A stretch of 64,000 nt of DNA, taken from assembly GCF_000307225.1 (NCBI RefSeq), contig NZ_HE978617.1:463538-527537 (forward strand), in the 5' to 3' direction. Position numbers and translations under genes: made by a program. The stretch comes from Anaerococcus vaginalis. Its GTDB lineage: Bacteria > Bacillota > Clostridia > Tissierellales > Peptoniphilaceae. The stretch's first letter is position 1; the number at the start of each line of letters is the position of its first letter. The notes under the pieces were generated by a model. That model searched no databases, was not told the DNA's origin, and saw nothing but the letters and a program-made list of their open reading frames with translations. Positions 58,012-64,000 of this stretch are shown here, piece by piece.

Positions 58012-58943
58012 TTTATCTCCTTAATTTTTATTTGATTATAATACTTGTCAAAATCTTCCATATTAATATGGGCAATTTCATGATTTAAAACATTTGCTAG
58101 ACCACAAGTCATGGATTTTCTTATAAAATCTAGGTTATCTTCCTTATTTTTTATTGCAGAAATCGCCCCAGCAAGGCTGGCATCTCCACTTCCTACAGGA
58201 TTTATAGCTTTAACTTTTGGAACTTTTGCCTTATAAATTTTCTCTTTGATTTTTACAACAGCACCCTCACTTCCTTGGCTTACTATTATGTGAGAAATTT
58301 CCTTTAAAAATTCTGATTCAAAAATTTCCTCGATTTTTCCCTCATCCTTTGGAAAATCTTTCCCAATAATATCAACAATTTCCTTCTCATTTGGCTTAAT
58401 AAGATCAGGTTTAATTCTTCCCCTTACCAAATTCTTTAAAGTCTCCCCAGATGTATCCAAAGATACAAAAATATTATTTTCTTTGGCAAACTCAATTATT
58501 TTTTGGTAAAAAGTATAATCAAGACCATATGGCAAAGATCCAGAAATGTTTATAATATCCAAATTCTCAGATATTTCTTTTAAATGTTTTAAAAACTCAT
58601 CTTCTTTTTCTTTAGAAACAAAAGGACCTTTTTCCAAAATTTCAGTTTGATTTTTATTATGAATTATGGCTATACAATTTCTAGTTTCATCCTCAAGTTT
58701 TATAAAATCATGGGAAATTTTTCTTTGATCAAGTCTTTTTTCAATAAACTCTCCCAATTTTCCACCAACAAAACCAGAATTTGAAACTTCCTCACCCAAT
58801 TCATTTAAAACATAAGAAACATGAACGCCCTTGCCACCAGCATCTTTTTTAACTTCTCTAACTCTATTAACATCATCAATTTTCAAATTATCAATATTAT
58901 AAGAAATATCGACAGAAGGATTTGCTGTTATTGTTAAAATCAA
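58008..58943 (-). CDS. lacC: tagatose-6-phosphate kinase (PfkB family)
   Basis: About 311 residues from TTG 58943 (LILTITANPSVDISY), which has AAAGGAG 6 bases upstream; the longer frame to 58964 would start inside that RBS. PfkB motifs: DAGGKGVHVSYVL near the N-terminus and NPVGSGDASLAGAI with the catalytic Asp at the C-terminus. It phosphorylates tagatose-6-P (or fructose-1-P in homologs). Being coupled to lacD makes the tagatose role most likely. Confidence 0.9.
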   Translation of the reverse strand: MILTITANPSVDISYNIDNLKIDDVNRVREVKKDAGGKGVHVSYVLNELGEEVSNSGFVGGKLGEFIEKRLDQRKISHDFIKLEDETRNCIAIIHNKNQTEILEKGPFVSKEKEDEFLKHLKEISENLDIINISGSLPYGLDYTFYQKIIEFAKENNIFVSLDTSGETLKNLVRGRIKPDLIKPNEKEIVDIIGKDFPKDEGKIEEIFESEFLKEISHIIVSQGSEGAVVKIKEKIYKAKVPKVKAINPVGSGDASLAGAISAIKNKEDNLDFIRKSMTCGLANVLNHEIAHINMEDFDKYYNQIKIKEIK

Positions 58944-58981
58944 TTTTTTCTCCTTTACTAACAATATTTTAAAAAATAAAT

Positions 58982-60343
58982 TTATTCTTTTATTTCATTG
59001 TTTTTATTCAATGTTTTTTTCTTATATGATCTATAAGTATAAATAAGAGCTGATACATATAAAACTAATATAACTACAAATCCAACTCCCATTTCAAAGC
59101 TCATACCTTTTGAAAGTAAATAAGTTATTGGTGATCCTCCTTGATCTAGAGAAGCAACTTGTTGCCCTTTTTCTACCAAATTAACATTTATTCCCAATTG
59201 TGTTTGCAAATCTATCATTTGATTTGAAATCCATATAGTTATAAACATTATGAAGCTTCCACTAAATAGAGTTCTGAATATATTTCCTCCATGTATTGCA
59301 ACAGCCATTGCTATAAAAAATCCTATAGTTGCTAAATCTCCAAATGGTAATACTTTGTTTCCAGGAACTATCGCAGCTATAAGAAGAGTTATCGGTATAA
59401 ATAATAATCCCGCCGCTATAACTTGACTATCACCTAACAATAAAGCTGGATCCATGCCTATAGAAAATCCTCTACCTTCATATTTTTTGTCAAGAATTTT
59501 TTTTGCAGCATCTGATATAGGCATCAAACCTTGCATTATAAATTTAACAACCATTGGCATCAATAACATTACAGCAGCCATTTGTACCGCTAATAGTAAT
59601 GCATTTGGAACAGAATAGCCTGCTAATAATCCTATTATTAGTCCTAATAAAGATCCCATAACAGTAGGATCTCCTATTACTCCCAACTTATTTTCTAGAG
59701 TTTCTCCATCAATTGTTATATCTCTTATTACAGGTATTTTATCAAGTAAATCATCAATCGGCTTTGCAAATACTCCCATATAAGAACTTGTTCCATGAGG
59801 AATCGCTATCCCTTCTAATCCAAAATAGTCATCTGTAACATCTTTATAAATGTCTCCAAATTTATAAGCTAAAGCCGCGTGAATTACTATGGCTATTAAC
59901 CCAAAAACATAATTTCCAGTAGCAACTCTTACTATTGCACCTGTAAAAGCCATGTGCCATATATTCCAAATATCAACATTTACAACTTTAGTCCAATTCA
60001 ATGCAATCATAATAACATTTACCGCTATAGCAATTGGTATAGCAATAAGTCCCATATCTGATGCCCAAGCAAAAGGAGAAGTTCCAGGCCATCCAAGATC
60101 AATTATAGACAAATTCAAGTTAAATCTTTCTGCCATAGCTTGAGCTGCAGGACCTAAATTTTTATTTAGCAAGTCTACAACAAGTCCAATTCCTATAAAT
60201 CCTACACCTATAGTTAATCCTGATTTCAAAGATTTACCCACTCCCTGTTTTAGAATAAGACCCAAAACAAAAATAACTATAGGAAGCATAACGGCAGCAC
60301 CTAAATCAACAATATATTGAATAATATTTAATAAAGCTTGCAT
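58982..60343 (-). CDS. gatC: PTS galactitol-family EIIC
   Basis: 453 residues with about 9-10 membrane segments. The N-terminus MQALLNIIQYIVDLGAAVML and the GVGFIGIGLVVDLL stretch mark the galactitol permease family; AIPHGTSSYMGVFAKPIDDL is also typical. It imports galactitol. Preceded by GatB with an RBS AGGAGGA. Confidence 0.93.
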   Translation of the reverse strand: MQALLNIIQYIVDLGAAVMLPIVIFVLGLILKQGVGKSLKSGLTIGVGFIGIGLVVDLLNKNLGPAAQAMAERFNLNLSIIDLGWPGTSPFAWASDMGLIAIPIAIAVNVIMIALNWTKVVNVDIWNIWHMAFTGAIVRVATGNYVFGLIAIVIHAALAYKFGDIYKDVTDDYFGLEGIAIPHGTSSYMGVFAKPIDDLLDKIPVIRDITIDGETLENKLGVIGDPTVMGSLLGLIIGLLAGYSVPNALLLAVQMAAVMLLMPMVVKFIMQGLMPISDAAKKILDKKYEGRGFSIGMDPALLLGDSQVIAAGLLFIPITLLIAAIVPGNKVLPFGDLATIGFFIAMAVAIHGGNIFRTLFSGSFIMFITIWISNQMIDLQTQLGINVNLVEKGQQVASLDQGGSPITYLLSKGMSFEMGVGFVVILVLYVSALIYTYRSYKKKTLNKNNEIKE

Positions 60344-60357
60344 ATATATCCTCCTAA

Positions 60358-60636
60358 CTATTTTAGCTTATCTAAAATCTCTTTTTTTGCCTTATCTTGA
60401 TTTATTCCCGTTATGAAACTAACACCATGAACAACTGGAATGTCATACTTTTTTGAAACTTTCGCAGTCGTTATGAACAAATCCGCATTATCAACATGAC
60501 TTGATAGCTCAGAAATCCTACATTGTTGAACGTCTGCATCAATGCCCTCTTCTTTTAAAAGATCTCTTACCTTATTAGCAACTACAGTCGAAGTTGCAAC
60601 TGCTCCACCACATGCTACGTAAATTCTTTTTTTCAT
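60358..60636 (-). CDS. gatB: PTS galactitol-family EIIB
   Basis: 92 residues with the phospho-Cys in VACGGAVATSTVV (Cys9) and the typical small EIIB fold (ELSSHVDNADLFITT). It passes phosphate from GatA to the sugar. It lies between gatA and gatC with short gaps; RBS AGGAGGA. Confidence 0.94.
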   Translation of the reverse strand: MKKRIYVACGGAVATSTVVANKVRDLLKEEGIDADVQQCRISELSSHVDNADLFITTAKVSKKYDIPVVHGVSFITGINQDKAKKEILDKLK

Positions 60637-60645
60637 ATTTTCCTC

Positions 60646-61091
60646 CTATATTTCTTTAAATAAATTTATTATCTCTTCATCCGAATTAGAGTTAGCAATA
60701 GTTTCAACAAAATCATTATCTTGTATTTTCTCTATCAAATTTTGTAATACTTCTAAATGTTTCTGACCATCTGTCATAACTATATTAATAGCAATCTTAA
60801 CATCTACCGTGTCACCTTCATCTCCTGCCATTTCATTAAAAACTATTGGATTCTTAAATATAGCAACAGTAAAAGTATTGTTTTTACATAAGAAGAATCT
60901 GTATGTGGTATGGCAACACCTATAGGTAAGGGAAGCCCTGTTGGATATTCAAGCTCTCTTTGATTTAATCCTTCCCCATAATCTTCTTTTACATATCCAT
61001 CCTTATATAATTTATCAGATAAAAATTTAAAATATTCTTCCTTGTTTTCACAATCTAAATTTCTAAAAATATATTCTTTACTTAATTTCAT
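60646..61091 (-). pseudogene. gatA: PTS galactitol-family EIIA, frameshifted
   Basis: The N-terminal piece contains the phospho-His in GVAIPHTDSSYV. The frame then fails in an A5 run (plus T5 at 60881-60885); adding one A restores KNNTFTVAIFKNPIVFNEMAGDE and the C-terminus ending IINLFKEI. The repaired length from ATG 61091 is 148 residues, normal for the mannitol/fructose-type EIIA fold. The start has GGAG 6 bases upstream inside the end of the gatD frame (overlap 14 bases). A broken EIIA would block galactitol uptake unless another EIIA substitutes. Confidence 0.88.
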
Positions 61092-62136
61092 TACCTTCTC
61101 CATTTATTTCGAAAAGTACTTTTATTTCTTTAGATCCTTTTTCTTTTAATTTCAAAAATGGTGTTTTTGCATCTTCCAGCTTAAATGAGCTTGTTATTAT
61201 AGGCTTAACGTCAACTATTCCTTTATCCATATAGTTTAGAGCTGTTTCCCATTCATAACCTGGAAAAGGCATTGAAAATGACATCCATGATCCAGTTATA
61301 ATAAGCTCTTTTCTAAGAATTTGTTCATACTCTTTAGCCTTAAAATTAACATCCCTTTCCATTGTTCCAAGATAAATAATTTTTCCTTTTTTCTTTGCAA
61401 CATCAAAGCATTGTTTCTGTGTAACTGGGGATCCTGCAGATTCTACAACAAGATCAGCTCTTCCTTCTTTGTTTAACCAACTATCCAAATTAACTTTTGA
61501 GGGATTAACAAAAAAATCCGCCCCCATTTTTTTAGCTACTTCTTCTTTTTCATCATTAAGCTCTATACAAATAACCTTTCCTGCACCTCTTGCTTTTAAA
61601 CAAGCAATAGCTAATAAACCAATAGCTCCAGCTCCAAATACTATTGCTGTTTCACCACTATTTTCCATAGGCAATCTATCTATTCCATGTATAGCTACAG
61701 TCAAAGGCTCTACCAAAGCCGCTTCCTTTAATGATAAAGTGTCAGGCACTTTAACAATATTTCGACTAGGAACAGCTACGTATTCAGCCATAGCTCCTGG
61801 TTGTCTTGAGCCTATAAAGCTATAATCATCATCCATTGATGGATTTCCACCAGCCCATGATTGAGGATCATTTTTAGGAACAAGAGGGGCAACCACAACC
61901 CTTTCTCCCTTTTTAATATTTGTAACTTTTTCTCCTACTTTTTCAATTATTCCAGAAAATTCATGCCCAACAATTTGAGGAAAGTTATGAACTCCTCCTT
62001 CAAAATACCTAGGAATATCTGAACCACATATACCGCAATATGAAACTTTTACTAATACTTCATCATCCGAAATCTTGGGTATATCAATATCTAAATACTC
62101 AATTTTTTTTACTCCAGTTATGGATAACGCTTTCAT
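61078..62136 (-). CDS. gatD: galactitol-1-phosphate 5-dehydrogenase (zinc-type MDR)
   Basis: 352 residues. Catalytic zinc ligands: Cys in YCGICGSD, His-Glu in VGHEFSG, and Glu in VEPLTVAIHG. NAD site VFGAGAIGLLA. It oxidises galactitol-1-P to tagatose-6-P. The four cysteines of the structural zinc loop found in E. coli GatD are absent (region APLVPKNDPQSWAGGNPSMD), so this enzyme probably lacks that zinc. First gene of the operon, driven from the divergent promoter with the DeoR gene. Confidence 0.9.
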   Translation of the reverse strand: MKALSITGVKKIEYLDIDIPKISDDEVLVKVSYCGICGSDIPRYFEGGVHNFPQIVGHEFSGIIEKVGEKVTNIKKGERVVVAPLVPKNDPQSWAGGNPSMDDDYSFIGSRQPGAMAEYVAVPSRNIVKVPDTLSLKEAALVEPLTVAIHGIDRLPMENSGETAIVFGAGAIGLLAIACLKARGAGKVICIELNDEKEEVAKKMGADFFVNPSKVNLDSWLNKEGRADLVVESAGSPVTQKQCFDVAKKKGKIIYLGTMERDVNFKAKEYEQILRKELIITGSWMSFSMPFPGYEWETALNYMDKGIVDVKPIITSSFKLEDAKTPFLKLKEKGSKEIKVLFEINGEGNEIK

Positions 62137-62180
62137 TTTTTTCTTAGATCCCTCCCTTATTAATAAACTTCCCTAAACAA

Positions 62181-62220
62181 TTTTTGTTTTTTATTGTTTG
62201 TTTTTGTTTTTTTATGTTTC
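62181..62220. promoter_or_regulatory. candidate DeoR operator, iterated TGTTT motifs
   Basis: Repeated TTTTTGTTT/TTGTTTG motifs lie just downstream of the gat -10, so bound repressor would block initiation or clearance. DeoR-family sites often hold such TGTTT direct repeats. Confidence 0.5.
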
Positions 62221-62227
62221 TATATAG

Positions 62228-62256
62228 AATATATTATAATCTTACAGATTTGTCAA
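62228..62256 (-). promoter_or_regulatory. promoter of gat operon
   Basis: Minus strand TTGACA (62251-62256), a 17-base spacer and TATATT (62228-62233): an almost consensus vegetative promoter. Confidence 0.8.
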
Positions 62257-62282
62257 CACTTTTTATGAAAATATTTTATAAG

Positions 62283-62310
62283 TTGAAATTGTACAATTTT
62301 GTAATATAAT
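62283..62310 (+). promoter_or_regulatory. promoter of DeoR gene
   Basis: TTGAAA (62283-62288), 16 bases, TATAAT (62305-62310), about 47 bases before the ATG at 62357. Confidence 0.7.
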
Positions 62311-62356
62311 TATATTGTAAATAAATCGATAAAAATCAAACATTATAGGACGGAAT

Positions 62357-63111
62357 ATGTTAAAAGCTGAAAGACAAAAAAATATATTACTATCTTTAAA
62401 AAAAATAGACTAATTAAAGTTTCTGAATTATCATATAAATTGAATGTTACCGAGATGACTATAAGAAGAGATTTAGAAGAATTAGAGGCTATGAATTTAT
62501 TAAAAAGAATTCATGGTGGTGCTAGATCAATAGACTTTTTCCCATCAAAAGAATACTCGCACGACCAAAAAAAATCTATAAACATAGAAGGTAAAAATAA
62601 AATAGCTCAATTGATGGTAAATATCATCTCTGATGATGATATAGTTTATATGGGAACAGGATCTACAATCGAAGCTGTTTCTAAATATTTAGAAGATAAA
62701 AAATTTAAACTGGTTACAAACTCTTTAGAACTTTTTAATAGTATAAAAAATAATAACAATATTGAGAGTATGTTAATAGGTGGAAACTATAGACCCAACA
62801 CAGGAGCATTTGTTGGAAAATTCGCATCTGATGTTATAAGAAATTTAAGATTTAAAATAGCATTTGCTGGTACAAACGGTGTTAACGAAAATGATATTTT
62901 TACTTATAATGAGGAAGAAGGAGAGGTTCAAAAAATAGCTCTTAATAATTCTATGGAAAAATATATAGTAGCTGATAGCAGCAAGATGAAACATCAAGAT
63001 TTTTTATCTTATTATAAAACTGAAAACTTGGATGCGATAATATCTGATAACGGAATAAGTAAAGAGGATATCGATATGATTCAAAGTTACACAAATCTTA
63101 TTTATAAATAA
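62357..63111 (+). pseudogene. DeoR-family regulator of the gat operon, frameshifted near the N-terminus
   Basis: From ATG 62357 (RBS AGGACGGA) the frame reads MLKAERQKNILLSLKK and hits a stop after A8 at 62398-62405. With one more A it reads NRLIKVSELSYKLNVTEMTI, the HTH, and continues to 63111, giving 251 residues, the DeoR length. The C-terminal sensor domain is complete (VYMGTGSTIEAVSK, IGGNYRPNTGAFVGKFA, SKMKHQDF). An alternative TTG start at 62440 would lack half the HTH. Divergent from gatD with TGTTT repeats between, so it is the likely gat repressor. Confidence 0.88.
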
Positions 63112-63142
63112 AGATTAAATTTATTCCTTATATTTTTAGTCA

Positions 63143-63963
63143 AGTCAATAATATTGTGTGAAAATTACTAATACAATATTCACTATTTCAATCTTATATA
63201 CAATTTAGAAGATATTATCCAATCCTCATTCATATCTATGAGGATTGCACCTATTGGTCTAATAGTAGATTCTTCATTAGGGAATATTCTAATTACTTTT
63301 TCATTTATTCCTATTGCGATATGACAAGCTTTTGATACTACTTTATTATTTTCCCTTACTTTTATGTATAATACATCTACATTATGTAGGGATATTTATT
63401 ATTACTTAGGTTGCTATTTCTCCATAGTTTAACTTCTTCATCCAGCTCTTTAGTTAGGGATGATACGAAGGATTTAGAATATGATTTACCACACATATTT
63501 TCTATTATCTTGGATATTTTTCTCGTTGATAATCCTTGGACATACATTTCTAGCATAGTTGTCAGTAGAGCTTTCTCATTTCTTTGATATCTTTCAAAGA
63601 CTTCTGTCGAGAATTTGCCATCTATTGTTCTAGGAACTCTTAAATTTAATGTCCCAATTTTGGTTGTATAGTCACGTTCGTAGTAGCCATTACGATAAGT
63701 ACTTTTGTTAGGATTCCTTTGATAAGATTTGCTTTCTAAGTATTCATCTCTTTCTTTTTCCATAATCTCGTTAAATACTTTGGTTAGAATAATTTTTGCC
63801 ATATCGTTTTTAACTTCAGCATTGATTAAATTTTGAATATCTTCTATGTTTAGTGTAAAATGTAATTGGGTCATTTGTTCCTCCTAGTTGTTTTTGTAGT
63901 TAAAAATACTGTGCTAGTTTAGGTTTCAAATGACCTTTTCTTTTTACACAATTATACGGACTC
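63143..63963. mobile_element. IS256-family element with internal deletion
   Basis: Terminal inverted repeats: left from 63143 (AGTCAATAATATTGTGTG) and right read inverted from 63963 (AGTCCGTATAATTGTGTA), about 17 of 22 positions matching. Between them is a single transposase relic on the minus strand. Total length ~820 bases against ~1.3 kb for intact elements. It is now nonautonomous and could be mobilised only in trans. Confidence 0.75.
63183..63874 (-). pseudogene. IS256-family (Mutator-like) transposase, internally deleted
   Basis: The first 165 residues match the IS256 N-terminus (MTQLHFTLNIEDIQNLI, RNGYYERDYTTKIGTL, GLSTRKISKIIENMCGK). A missing base after KYPYIM shifts the frame; it continues VDVLYIKVRENNKVVSKACH. 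After GINEK the sequence jumps to IRIFPNEESTIRPIGAIL, which is the family's C-terminal end. About 180 residues, including part of the DDE catalytic core, are therefore deleted. Function is lost. Confidence 0.82.
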
Positions 63964-64000
63964 TATCTATTTTTATTTTCATAAAATCAAAGCAAAAAAT

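Overview
This window looks like chromosome of a strongly AT-rich, low-GC Gram-positive anaerobe. Gene families and codon style suggest an anaerobic coccus of the Anaerococcus/Peptoniphilus group (inference; no rRNA or tRNA is visible). Supporting signs are Gram-positive class C sortases and Cna-B pilins with sorting signals, a T-box on thrS, a THF riboswitch, rubrerythrin and many PTS sugar systems.

Layout. 1-4.6 kb (minus): envelope polysaccharide genes, namely an LCP ligase, a MurJ-type flippase and a FlaA1/CapD-type nucleotide-sugar dehydratase cut by the window edge. 4.8-6.1 kb: pepC. 6.4-10.9 kb: a mannose-family PTS operon with a Gfo/Idh/MocA dehydrogenase and a divergent RpiR regulator. 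11.0-11.7 kb: TraX-like protein. 11.8-34.8 kb: a pilus island bracketed by two direct copies of a composite palindromic repeat. On the minus strand it runs three class C sortases, a giant tip/shaft protein in three reading-frame pieces, the major pilin, then a frameshifted minor pilin. Two small DUF1659/DUF2922-like genes sit at its right edge. 35.0-36.1 kb: a sigma factor and a ComK-like regulator. 36.2-39.4 kb: nagB, a UPF0210 protein, an ACT protein and rubrerythrin. 39.7-47.9 kb: pgi, two uncharacterised membrane proteins, a MATE exporter, a FemABX-like protein and thrS with its T-box. 48.0-52.4 kb: an amino-sugar operon (PTS EIICB, NagB-like, M20 amidase, RpiR). 53.0-56.1 kb: GntR regulator, KDG permease, folT under a THF riboswitch, and small membrane proteins. 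56.2-63.1 kb: a PepSY lipoprotein and a complete galactitol/tagatose pathway with a divergent DeoR regulator. 63.1-64.0 kb: an internally deleted IS256-type element.

The most striking region is the pilus island. The pieces at 30738-30262, 30305-28092 and 28069-16073 become one protein of about 4,887 residues if one base is removed from a G8 tract and one from an A7 tract; the arithmetic closes exactly. The joined protein has a signal peptide, a charged coiled-coil segment, an Ig-like adhesin region, a thioester domain (Cys and Gln visible), about 16 Cna-B E-boxes, a vWA domain and a YPKTGG sorting signal. The G8 tract is the only long G/C run I found in a coding frame and resembles a phase-variation switch.

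A caution applies to the whole window. At least nine single-base indels in homopolymers break otherwise intact genes (LCP, minor pilin, giant protein twice, two membrane proteins, GntR, GatA, DeoR), in both directions. This could be widespread contingency tracts or uncorrected long-read homopolymer errors, and read-level evidence is needed before any single one is called biological.

Metabolically the window encodes uptake and breakdown of galactitol (GatABC, GatD, LacC, LacD), an amino sugar (EIICB, NagB, amidase) and a third mannose-type PTS substrate, each next to its own regulator.
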